The notes beneath the pieces were generated by a model, which searched no databases, was not told where the DNA came from, and saw only the letters and a list, made by a program, of their open reading frames with translations. Shown here one piece after another: positions 1 through 5,522 of a stretch of 6,943 nt of DNA. Numbering within the stretch: position 1 is the stretch's first letter; every line of letters starts with the position of its first letter. This DNA comes from CAYOHG01 sp964465125. Its GTDB lineage: Bacteria; Planctomycetota; Phycisphaerae; UBA1845; Fen-1342. The stretch covers positions 1 to 6,943 of the forward strand of contig CAYXIO010000095.1 of NCBI GenBank assembly GCA_964465125.1. The letters are read 5' to 3'. The position numbers and the translations under genes were made by a program.

Positions 1-92
1 AGGATCTGGCCTTGATCCAGTCGCGGATCGACCGTCTCGACAGCCGCGTCGAGCAGATCGAGCGCCGGCTGGAGCTGCGCGAGCCGGCCTGA
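1..92 (+). CDS. C-terminal end of a small coiled-coil protein (partial)
   Basis: An open frame enters from the left window edge (first full codon at 3) and stops at TGA 90-92, leaving 29 residues. The tail is strongly heptad-like and charged (SRIDRLDSRVEQIERRLEL), which reads as a C-terminal amphipathic helix or coiled coil. No family can be named from so little. It converges on the minus-strand vapC gene, with only 19 bases between the two stop codons and no terminator hairpin visible there. The frame could in principle be chance, but the regular Leu/Ile/Val spacing and Arg/Glu pairing argue for real coding. Confidence 0.5.
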   Translation, partial: DLALIQSRIDRLDSRVEQIERRLELREPA

Positions 93-111
93 ACCAGGCG
101 AAACCGAACCG

Positions 112-501
112 TCAGACCGCACGCACGAAGCGGCCATAACGCTTCAACGACGCGTCGGCCGTGAGCAGCGTCAGCCCTTCCACCGCCGCCTGTGCGACCA
201 GCATGCGGTCGAAGGGGTCGCGATGCAGCCACGGCAGCGTGGCGACATGGGCGATGTGCTCGGGCCGCAGCGACAACTCGGCAAAGCGCTCGGCCCCGAG
301 CTTGTCGCGCACGGTCATGGGATCGACGTCGAATCCCGGCTTGCGCAGCGACGTCTTGATCGCCACTTCCCAGATCGACACCAGGCTGTAGCGCATGGGC
401 ACCGTCCAGTCGGCGAGCTCGTTCGCAGCTCGGCGCGGCAGTTTCTCAGGCTCCAGCAACCACCACAGCAGCACATGGGTGTCGGCCAGATAGCCGTTCA
501 T
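112..501 (-). CDS. vapC: VapC-type PIN-domain ribonuclease toxin
   Basis: This 129-residue protein is about the normal length for a single-domain PIN toxin, a Mg2+-dependent RNase that blocks translation by cutting RNA. The PIN acidic residues are visible: D7 in LADTHVLLWW, E45 in SIWEVAIK, D95 and D98 in HRDPFDRMLVAQA, and D116 in LLTAD. The ADTHxLLWW opening and the HRDPFDR motif match the subgroup often paired with Phd/YefM antitoxins rather than AbrB-type VapB. Its ATG overlaps the antitoxin stop as ATGA (498-501), and no good Shine-Dalgarno precedes it, so translation is probably coupled to the antitoxin. No catalytic residue is missing, so the toxin should be active. The RNA target cannot be read from sequence. 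Confidence 0.93.
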   Translation of the reverse strand: MNGYLADTHVLLWWLLEPEKLPRRAANELADWTVPMRYSLVSIWEVAIKTSLRKPGFDVDPMTVRDKLGAERFAELSLRPEHIAHVATLPWLHRDPFDRMLVAQAAVEGLTLLTADASLKRYGRFVRAV

Positions 502-740
502 TTGCCGAGGCCGAACATCTCGTTGATTTCGGCCTCGAAGTCCTTCTTGACGTCCAGCTTGACCGTGCCCTGACCGACCATCGTGCCGAACCGCCGCTTG
601 GCCGGCGGCGGTTCGATCGGAATCACCCGCACCATCGGCTTGCCGGCCTTGGCGATGACGAACTCATGCCCCTTCGCCGCCTGCTCGACCAGGCGCGACA
701 GGTGCGTCTTCGCTTCGTGGATGTTGACGATGGTGGTCAT
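498..740 (-). CDS. Phd/YefM-family antitoxin
   Basis: This 80-residue protein starts MTTIVNIHEAKTHLSRLVEQAAKG, the classic Phd/YefM N-terminal fold (residues 1 to about 50) that dimerises and binds operator DNA; FVIAKAGKPMVRVIPI is its second conserved block. The charged C-terminal tail (about 55-80) is expected to wrap the cognate toxin and cover its active site. It is the first gene of a two-gene operon with the PIN toxin, the usual order that lets the antitoxin be made first and repress the operon. The ATG at 740-738 has a modest GGGG ribosome-binding element five bases upstream. The gene lies about 60 bases beyond the receptor terminator, so it probably has its own promoter. Confidence 0.93.
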   Translation of the reverse strand: MTTIVNIHEAKTHLSRLVEQAAKGHEFVIAKAGKPMVRVIPIEPPPAKRRFGTMVGQGTVKLDVKKDFEAEINEMFGLGK

Positions 741-759
741 CGACGCCCCGAGTGAACCA

Positions 760-772
760 AGTCCGATGGACT
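760..772 (-). promoter_or_regulatory. Candidate autoregulatory operator of the phd-vapC operon
   Basis: A perfect five-base inverted repeat, AGTCC-GAT-GGACT, lies 20 to 32 bases upstream of the antitoxin start. Phd-type antitoxins bind short palindromes over their own promoter, so the position is right. A weak -10-like TAGACT (minus strand, 779-774) overlaps its outer edge, but no convincing -35 is visible. Arms this short can occur by chance, so the operator role is an inference from position. Confidence 0.35.
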
Positions 773-799
773 AAGTCTAGCAGGCCGCCGGTGGACGCC

Positions 800-840
800 G
801 GAATGAAGAAGGCCCGATGGTCGCTGGGACCATCGGGCCT
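800..840 (-). terminator. Intrinsic terminator after the TonB-dependent receptor gene
   Basis: A perfect 13-base-pair stem (810-822 with 828-840) closes a five-base loop. Read on the minus strand, it is followed by a T-rich tract, TTCTTCATT (809-801). This is the form of a rho-independent terminator for minus-strand transcription. It lies 44 bases beyond the receptor stop and separates the receptor from the co-directional phd-vapC operon. The plus-strand side of the stem has no T tract, so it should act in one direction only. Confidence 0.88.
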
Positions 841-884
841 CGGCCCGCGAACCTCACCGCGCCCGGGCGGACGCGGCGGCCCGA

Positions 885-3677
885 TCAGAACTTGAAGGTG
901 CCGGTCAGGAAGACGAAGCGGCCGCGCGGGTCGTACTGCGACGGGTCGTAGCCCGACTGGAACGCGTTCGACACACTGACGAAGGTGTCGGGCTGCGTGT
1001 CGAAGATGTTCCGCGCACCGAGCGTCAACGTGATGTTCTTGAAGCCGTTGTAGGCAACGATCAGGTCCCACAGCGACATCGCGCCGATGCGGGTCGGGTT
1101 GCCGTTCAGGTCCCAGCCGGCGTGGTAGCCGGTCGCGTAGCTGTTGCCGATGGTCGTGGCCCAGTCCCCCTGGGTCCAGGTCGCCGCCAGATACTGCTTG
1201 TAGCGCAGCACGACCCCGTAGCCGTCGAGGCCCGCGGTCGAGCTCGGCACCGGATTGCCGCCGCCGTCGACGGTCGTGCCGACCTTGCCGGTGGTCACGC
1301 CGGCCGGCGAGGTCTGGTCGAACTGCGTGTAGTAGGTGCCCTGCAGGCCGACGTTCAGCACGCCGGGGCCGAGCGTTTCCCGGTAGTTCGCGGTGATGTC
1401 GAAGCCCTGCACCTCAAGAGTGCCCGAGTTCAGCAACTGGGTCGACGTCGAGATGATCTGGTTGGTCAACGGGTCGCGGATGACGTACGGCGTGAAGGCC
1501 GGGTTGCCGGCCGCGGCCTGCGCCACCACCTCCTGCGTCGCCGCCTGCGCGATGACCTCCTCGACCTTGATGTTGAAGTAGTCGACGCCGAACGCCAGCG
1601 AGTTCAACGGCTGGAGAACGAAGCCGAGCGAGTACTGAGTCGATTCCTCAGGGTTGAGGTTCGGGTTGCCGCCGCTGAACTCGTTGACCTGCAGGTCGGT
1701 CTGGCCCGTCACCGGGTCGTCGAACTGCGACGACGTGCCAAGCACGATCGGGCTGTAAAGGTCCGACAGCGTCGGCGCTCGGAAACCCGTGCCGTAGGAG
1801 CCGCGCAGCAGCAGCTGCTGCATCGGCTGCCAGCGGAAGTTGCCCTTCCAGTTGGTGGTCGAGCCGAAATCGCTGTAGTCGTCCCAGCGCAGCGCGAGAT
1901 TCACGTCCAGGTTCTTGATGACCGGAATGTTCAGTTCGCCGAAGAATGCATTGACGCTGCGGTCGGCGTCGATTGGCTTGGTTGCGCCGCCGAGGCCGGC
2001 GATGTCGCCGCTGAACTGCGCCGGCGCGGGTGTCTGTACCAGGCTCTCGTGGCGGTACTGGTAACCCGCCGCGTACTGCAACGGGCCGGCCGGCAGCGGC
2101 GTGATTTCGCCGGACAGGACGGCCTGCAAGCCGTACGACTTGGAGTCGCCGGAGAGCGTCGGGCCGACGTATTTGGCCGGCGCAATCGCCGCCTGGAACG
2201 CGGCCGACTGGGTCAGCGACCAGGGGTTCCAGTCGCTGTTCGGATCCTGCGTCGCGCGCGCGAATCCGACCTGCGAGAAGTAGCCGTCGGTGACGGTGCC
2301 TTCCAATTTGTTCTGGTTCCAGAACGCCGACACGTCGTAGCTCTGGTTCATGAACTCGCCGCGGCCGCCGCCGACGATCCGGAACTGGGTGCTCGTGTCT
2401 TCCTGCGTGCGGCGGCCGAAGTCGAATACGCGCGCCGTGATGCCCAGATCCTGGCCGACGAGCGCACCGAGGCCGTTCGCGTTCAGGTACGGCACAGCGA
2501 TGTTCTGGTACGCTGGGTTGCTCGGGCGCAGCAGGAGCACGCGGTCCACGCCCTGGTTGATGAACTCCTCGTCGGTCTCGAGGAAGCTCGTGCGCAACGG
2601 GCTCGGCTGGTAGGCCACGTTCGCGATCGTTCGCGACCAGAGCAGGTCGCCATACAGTTCGACCTTGTCGTTCAACTGCCAGGCGCCGTTCAGGGTGGCC
2701 GAGACGCTCTCGGTCGAGCCCAGCAGGCCGACGAACGGGCCGGTGTCGAAGTTGCAGAAGGGCTGGCCGCCGGAGCTGAGCGACGGCGCAAGCGCCATGT
2801 TGATCTCGCCGCAGCGGTTGGTCGGCGTGGCCATCGGGTTGCCATAGGCCGAACCCGATGAGCCGCGATAACCGAGCCCGCCGACGGTGATGCCGTTCAG
2901 CCGGTTCGGATCACCGCCATTGAGGTTCCAGGCCCCTTGAATGTTGCCCTGACCGGTGGCCCCGGACTCGAAGAACGGCACCTTGTTCGCGGTTGCCGAG
3001 AACTCGCGGTCGATGCCGAGCAGGTCCTGGTTCTTGTTCCACTGCAGGCTGCCGGTGACGTTCCAGCGGTCCTTCGTCAGGTCGCCGAAGCCGGCCACGA
3101 TGTTGGCCTGGTACTGCTGGCCGCCGCCGCTGGCGGTCGGCGTGCCGTAGGTACCGCCGATCTGGATGCCCTGGAAGTTCTTCTGCAGGATGAAGTTGAC
3201 GACGCCGGCGATGGCGTCCGAGCCGTACACGGCGGAGGCACCGTCCTTCAGGATCTCGACCCGCTCGATCGCGGCCAGCGGGATGTTGTTGACGTTCACG
3301 GTCGCGCCGCCGCCGCCGGCGAAGGCCGCCAGCCGCTGGCCGTTGACCATGACCAGCGTGCGCTCCGGGCCGATGCCGCGCAGCGACACGTTCGACTCGC
3401 CGTAGGTCGAGATGCCGACCCCGGTCGTGCCCTGGATCTGGCCGGACGACGACATCGCCGAGATCGTCTGCAGCAGCTGCTCGGTGGTCTGCACGCCGGT
3501 GCGCTCGATGTCGGCCCGGGTGAGGGTCTGCACCGGCAGCGCGCCGGCGCCTTCGATCTGCTTGATCGACGAACCGGTGATCACGACCTGCGCCTGCGCG
3601 GGCATCAGCGCCGCGACGGCAACCGTGCCACCGAAGGCCAGCATCAGGCTGCGGCTGAGCTTGGTTCGCTTGAACAT
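885..3677 (-). CDS. TonB-dependent outer-membrane receptor
   Basis: This 930-residue gated outer-membrane transporter takes up a scarce ligand using TonB-ExbBD energy. Residues 1-29 are a Sec signal peptide (MFKRTKLSRS, a hydrophobic core, then MPAQA before Q30). The mature start QVVITGSSIKQ resembles a TonB box. The plug domain spans about residues 45-165, with conserved stretches such as LRGIGPERTLVMVNGQR, VERVEILKDGASAVYGSDAIAGVVN. The rest is beta-barrel, with YGTGFRAPTLSDLY and NPNLNPEES blocks, an aromatic C-terminus (FKF), and two cysteines in one likely loop (NRCGEI...PFCNF). An ATG 14 codons upstream is in frame, but 3677 is chosen because AGGAG precedes it and the signal peptide then begins at its Lys/Arg-rich end. 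The ligand is unknown: no fecI/fecR regulators, periplasmic binding protein or metabolic genes are adjacent, and no cobalamin riboswitch box was seen upstream. Confidence 0.96.
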   Translation of the reverse strand: MFKRTKLSRSLMLAFGGTVAVAALMPAQAQVVITGSSIKQIEGAGALPVQTLTRADIERTGVQTTEQLLQTISAMSSSGQIQGTTGVGISTYGESNVSLRGIGPERTLVMVNGQRLAAFAGGGGATVNVNNIPLAAIERVEILKDGASAVYGSDAIAGVVNFILQKNFQGIQIGGTYGTPTASGGGQQYQANIVAGFGDLTKDRWNVTGSLQWNKNQDLLGIDREFSATANKVPFFESGATGQGNIQGAWNLNGGDPNRLNGITVGGLGYRGSSGSAYGNPMATPTNRCGEINMALAPSLSSGGQPFCNFDTGPFVGLLGSTESVSATLNGAWQLNDKVELYGDLLWSRTIANVAYQPSPLRTSFLETDEEFINQGVDRVLLLRPSNPAYQNIAVPYLNANGLGALVGQDLGITARVFDFGRRTQEDTSTQFRIVGGGRGEFMNQSYDVSAFWNQNKLEGTVTDGYFSQVGFARATQDPNSDWNPWSLTQSAAFQAAIAPAKYVGPTLSGDSKSYGLQAVLSGEITPLPAGPLQYAAGYQYRHESLVQTPAPAQFSGDIAGLGGATKPIDADRSVNAFFGELNIPVIKNLDVNLALRWDDYSDFGSTTNWKGNFRWQPMQQLLLRGSYGTGFRAPTLSDLYSPIVLGTSSQFDDPVTGQTDLQVNEFSGGNPNLNPEESTQYSLGFVLQPLNSLAFGVDYFNIKVEEVIAQAATQEVVAQAAAGNPAFTPYVIRDPLTNQIISTSTQLLNSGTLEVQGFDITANYRETLGPGVLNVGLQGTYYTQFDQTSPAGVTTGKVGTTVDGGGNPVPSSTAGLDGYGVVLRYKQYLAATWTQGDWATTIGNSYATGYHAGWDLNGNPTRIGAMSLWDLIVAYNGFKNITLTLGARNIFDTQPDTFVSVSNAFQSGYDPSQYDPRGRFVFLTGTFKF

Positions 3678-3684
3678 GGATGGA

Positions 3685-3689
3685 CTCCT
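3685..3689 (-). promoter_or_regulatory. Ribosome-binding site of the receptor gene (decides the start)
   Basis: Read on the minus strand this is AGGAG, seven bases before the ATG at 3677-3675, which is ideal spacing. It supports this ATG over the in-frame ATG at 3719, which has no comparable element and would put 14 extra residues before the signal peptide. Confidence 0.85.
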
Positions 3690-3723
3690 GGAGAAGGGTA
3701 CGAGGGTTTCTGTCGTCACGCCC

Positions 3724-3755
3724 CGGACACGTCGCGCGCGTGTCGATCGTGTCCG
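3724..3755. repeat. Cluster of three GACACG half-sites in the receptor upstream region
   Basis: Three copies of the half-site GACACG/CGTGTC fall within 32 bases, at 3726-3731, 3739-3744 and 3748-3753. The first and second form a perfect six-base inverted repeat around a seven-base spacer. GGACAC (3725-3730) and GTGTCC (3749-3754) also pair across the whole cluster. The cluster lies roughly 50-80 bases upstream of the receptor start codon, so it could be a regulator binding site or a hairpin in the leader. No known consensus was recognised; it does not look like a Fur box, which is AT-rich. Confidence 0.35.
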
Positions 3756-4115
3756 CCGTGCGACAAGCCGTAGCCGATTCTCCCGGTGCGCCGCAGCATC
3801 TCCGGCTCCGGAACTTCACCTAGGGGTTGACACCCGGCTCCCGCCGAAATCCGCAGGATGCCGAAAAGCCCTTGTGCGACGCGGGTTTGCGCGACTCTCG
3901 CGGGATCGGCCCAAGGCTTGTCGGCGGGATCCGCCGGGCCCGGCGCCGCCGCGCTGTTGGGGCGGCGCAACGCCGGTGCCTGCTGCGCTGTCCGGGCACA
4001 CTGCAGGCAGTGCCGGCCGGGCTCGGGGGCCGATTCGGCCGGCCAAGCTGCCCGCACGTCTGCACCCGACCGGAGCCAACCGACGACAATCGAGGCGGAC
4101 AAGCGAGGGACCGAC

Positions 4116-4346
4116 GTGAAGAAGCTCGATCGCGTGACCGTGACGCCCGGCGTCATGGGGGGTAAGCCCTGTTTGCGAGGCATGCGCGTGACGGTCGGCA
4201 TGGTGCTCGGGCACATCGCGGCGGGGCGCTCTGTCGATGAAGTCCTCGAGGCGTACCCCTACCTCGAGCGCGACGACATCATGCAGGCGCTGGCCTATGG
4301 CGCTTGGCGCAGCGAGGAGCAGGAAGTCGAATTGCTCCGCGGATGA
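4116..4346 (+). CDS. DUF433 protein, probable antitoxin of a DUF433/DUF5615 pair
   Basis: This 76-residue protein opens VKKLDRVTVTPGVMGGKPCLRGMRVTV. The block PGVxxGKPCxRGxRxTV followed by IAAGRSVDEVLEAYPYLERDDIMQALAY is the diagnostic DUF433 pattern, a small winged-helix-like domain found as antitoxin or DNA-binding partner of PIN-like toxins. The GTG at 4116 is chosen because GAGGGA (4105-4110) sits five bases upstream and the resulting length matches the family; an ATG at 3858 in the same frame would add a low-complexity, non-conserved extension. The stop overlaps the next start as ATGA (4343-4346), so the two genes are probably translationally coupled. The family assignment is secure; the antitoxin role is known for the family and inferred here. 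Confidence 0.9.
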   Translation: MKKLDRVTVTPGVMGGKPCLRGMRVTVGMVLGHIAAGRSVDEVLEAYPYLERDDIMQALAYGAWRSEEQEVELLRG

Positions 4347-4711
4347 AACTCCTGCTCGACATGAACCTGCCGCCGGCCTGGGCGCCCCGGTTCTGCAGCG
4401 AGGGCTTCGAAGCACTGCACTGGACAGACGTTGGCCCGGGCAACGCGTCCGACACGGCCGTCATGGCCTGGGCAAAGCGCGATGGCCGCGTAGTCGTCAC
4501 GCAGGATCTCGACTTCGGCGCGATTCTCGCCGCCACTGGCGCAGCCGGCCCGAGCGTCGTGCAAATTCGGGCGGATGACCTGATCGGCGGAGACACCTTC
4601 GATCGCGTCCTGGCCGCGCTTCGACAGGTACGCCTCGAGATCGAACGCGGGGCGCTGGTGACCGTCGACATCTTTCGAACCCGGATACGCCTGCTGCCGA
4701 TCTCGGACTGA
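4343..4711 (+). CDS. DUF5615 PIN-like protein, probable toxin
   Basis: This 122-residue protein begins MKLLLDMNLPPAWAPRF, the typical DUF5615 opening, and continues with HWTDVGPGNASDTAVMAWAKRDGRVVVTQDLDFG. Acidic residues expected of a PIN-like nuclease fold are present at D6, D37, D55 and D57. An ATG start overlapping the DUF433 stop gives the normal family length; the ATG at 4304 would lie inside the DUF433 gene. The family is associated with DUF433 in two-gene TA-like operons and is predicted to cut RNA, but activity here is not shown by sequence alone. Its 3' end lies about 30 bases from the broken end of a minus-strand vapC, so the pair may have arrived by a rearrangement that truncated that gene. 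Confidence 0.88.
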   Translation: MKLLLDMNLPPAWAPRFCSEGFEALHWTDVGPGNASDTAVMAWAKRDGRVVVTQDLDFGAILAATGAAGPSVVQIRADDLIGGDTFDRVLAALRQVRLEIERGALVTVDIFRTRIRLLPISD

Positions 4712-4739
4712 CTGGCTCGGGCCCCGCATCGCGGCCGAC

Positions 4740-4937
4740 AACGCCTTGCGCGAGGGCTCGGCTCAGCTTGCGCTGACGCTCGAGTTTCAGGAAGACATTC
4801 GCGAACTCCGCCCGCAACAGCCCGGGGCCGACTGCCGTCCGATCCTGCAGGAGATCGAAGACCGCTTCCGTGTACGGGGTCGTCTCGTCTGCCAGGAACC
4901 AGCGTGCCGCTACCGAGCAGTCGACGACGAAGCTCAT
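4740..4937 (-). pseudogene. VapC PIN toxin remnant, truncated after its N-terminal half
   Basis: The ATG at 4937-4935 opens a clear PIN-domain N-terminus: MSFVVDCSVAARWFLADE, then GPGLLRAEFANVFLKLERQRK. First acidic residue D6 and second E44 are present. PIN-like sequence ends near residue 60-66 (about 4740). The reading frame then runs on, unrelated, through the antisense strand of the DUF5615 gene to 4497, giving a 146-residue chimera. The C-terminal half carrying the other two catalytic aspartates is absent here, and no continuation was found in other frames or on the far side of the DUF433/DUF5615 pair. It should be inactive as a nuclease. The start overlaps the antitoxin remnant as ATGA, showing that a normal two-gene operon once stood here. 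Confidence 0.8.
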
Positions 4938-5131
4938 GCCCGGCCTTCGTCGATCAGCGCTTCGATGTCCACCTTGCCGGTGGCACAGCACATCCGGAAC
5001 CGACGTACCTCGACCAACTGCTTGGTCTTGTCGCAGCGCAACCGATCGGGCGCGCTCATCAACGCCGCGGCCACACCCCGCCGAGTGATCAGGACGGTCT
5101 CCCCGGCGGCGATCCGGCTGCGGACATCAAA
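4934..5131 (-). pseudogene. Phd-type antitoxin remnant lacking its N-terminus
   Basis: A 65-codon stretch ends at TGA 4936-4934 and carries the middle and C-terminal parts of a Phd-like antitoxin: RIAAGETVLITRRG (second strand-turn block), then a charged tail ending GKVDIEALIDEGRA, a typical toxin-binding helix. The first 20 or so residues, with the Met and the EAK-type DNA-binding helix, are missing. The sequence becomes recognisable just where the upstream nucleotidyltransferase stops. There is no in-frame ATG before the one encoding Met-25 (LMSAP). A GTG inside the conserved block (Val-20) could start a 46-residue fragment. Its four-base overlap with the truncated vapC confirms an old operon. 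An alternative is expression as a +1 frameshift extension of the nucleotidyltransferase. Confidence 0.72.
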
Positions 5132-5143
5132 GTTCGATCCCCC
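5127..5143 (-). promoter_or_regulatory. Possible +1 frameshift site (CTT TGA with upstream G-run)
   Basis: Read on the minus strand, the nucleotidyltransferase ends GGGGG (5143-5139), ATCGAA, CTT, TGA (5129-5127). CTT TGA is the slip codon and stop of the prfB programmed +1 frameshift, which also needs a Shine-Dalgarno-like purine run upstream. Slipping to TTT continues with GAT GTC CGC, exactly the frame of the antitoxin remnant. Against it, the spacer is six bases rather than three as in prfB, the G-run is not a perfect AGGGGG, and the base after the stop is T rather than C. It may be coincidence in a degraded junction. Confidence 0.2.
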
Positions 5144-5426
5144 GCTCCCGAGCGATGCGCACGATCGGCACCGGGGTCGTGTTCGGCGCCGTGAGCACGA
5201 CATCGATCCGCCGATCGCCGAGCGCCTGCTGCAGACGCGCTCCGATCCGCGCACCGAGCAGCGCTGCGCCGTGGACCGGCCGATCAACCTCGACCAGCAG
5301 ATCGATGTCACCACCGCGCGCCCGATCGTCGATCCGCGAGCCGAACAGCCGGACGCGGGCATCCGCCCCGGCGAGTGACTTCACCGTGTCTCGAATCGTC
5401 TGGCGTTGCGCGGGGCTCAGGCGCAT
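5127..5426 (-). CDS. MNT-type minimal nucleotidyltransferase (MntA-like)
   Basis: This 99-residue protein shows the pol-beta/MNT nucleotidyltransferase signature. G29-S30 followed by D40 and D42 (LFGSRIDDRARGGDIDLLVE, a GS-x9-DxD motif) and third aspartate D75 in RRIDVVL make the complete metal-binding triad. The end, VPIVRIARERGIEL, resembles normal family C-termini, so the enzyme looks whole. Related proteins act as antitoxins that adenylylate a HEPN (HepT) RNase. No HEPN/DUF86 gene is next to it; a broken antitoxin-toxin pair follows instead. It is therefore an orphan, either a remnant of an MNT-HEPN module or a stand-alone enzyme. The start has no visible Shine-Dalgarno, so the exact N-terminus is less certain. 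The stop is in a CTT TGA context. Confidence 0.86.
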   Translation of the reverse strand: MRLSPAQRQTIRDTVKSLAGADARVRLFGSRIDDRARGGDIDLLVEVDRPVHGAALLGARIGARLQQALGDRRIDVVLTAPNTTPVPIVRIARERGIEL

Positions 5427-5522
5427 GCAAAGGAGTAGATCGATCGGCCCCCTGACTGCCGGTCGACCAACTGCCGGCGCGGCGGGCGGGCCCCGTCGGC
5501 GCGCGCGACTGCGCTGCAGCGA
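5427..5522. other. Short gap between hicB and the nucleotidyltransferase gene, with a small direct repeat
   Basis: No gene or T-tailed hairpin is visible in these 96 bases. ACTGCCGG occurs twice (5455-5462 and 5470-5477), 15 bases apart, with the palindrome GGTCGACC between the copies. The AGGAG seen here is on the plus strand and precedes no start codon, so it does not serve the minus-strand genes. The promoter of the nucleotidyltransferase could lie here or the gene could be read through from hicAB. Confidence 0.3.

Larger units (their letters stand above)
3678..4115. other. Divergent intergenic region without a convincing gene
   Basis: About 440 bases separate the divergently oriented receptor (minus) and DUF433 (plus) genes. 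Several frames are open here, but their translations are Arg/Pro/Ala/Gly-rich, without recognisable domains, as expected of GC-rich non-coding DNA. It should hold both promoters, yet no convincing sigma-70 pair is visible. A plus-strand TTGACA at 3826-3831 has no -10 at the right spacing. Two hairpin-forming palindromes are present: CGGCGG-GAT-CCGCCG (3922-3936), and CACTG-CAGG-CAGTG (3999-4012) flanked by CCGG on both sides. Neither has a T tract, so they are not intrinsic terminators. Confidence 0.5.

Noticed and set aside
1122..2861. Plus-strand open frame of 579 codons
   Set aside because: It lies wholly antisense to the receptor gene; its translation is a monotonous Arg/Ala/Val/Gly mix without domains, as expected opposite GC-rich coding sequence.
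3678..3719. Upstream ATG for the receptor, adding 14 residues
   Set aside because: The internal ATG has AGGAG at seven bases and begins a proper signal peptide; the longer form would bury it.
2937..3773. Plus-strand open frame of 278 codons over the receptor start
   Set aside because: It is antisense to the conserved plug domain, with low-complexity translation and no recognisable family.
3826..3831. Plus-strand TTGACA as a -35 element
   Set aside because: No -10-like hexamer lies 15-19 bases downstream, and the nearest plus-strand gene starts almost 300 bases away.
3922..4016. Palindromes in the intergenic region as terminators or REP elements
   Set aside because: There is no T tract after either stem and no second copy elsewhere in the window; GC-rich DNA readily gives such short stems.
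3858..4115. N-terminal extension of the DUF433 gene to an upstream ATG
   Set aside because: The extra residues are Ala/Gly/Arg-rich and unlike the family, whereas the GTG at 4116 has a well-placed GAGGGA and gives the normal length.
3716..4216. Minus-strand open frames in the divergent intergenic region
   Set aside because: Translations are Pro/Arg/Ala/Ser-rich, overlap the DUF433 gene on the opposite strand, and show no motif or good ribosome-binding site. No trace of the missing VapC C-terminal half was found in them.
5091..5127. ATG overlapping the nucleotidyltransferase stop (TGATG) as an antitoxin start
   Set aside because: It is in a different frame from the antitoxin remnant and reaches a stop after only 12 codons.
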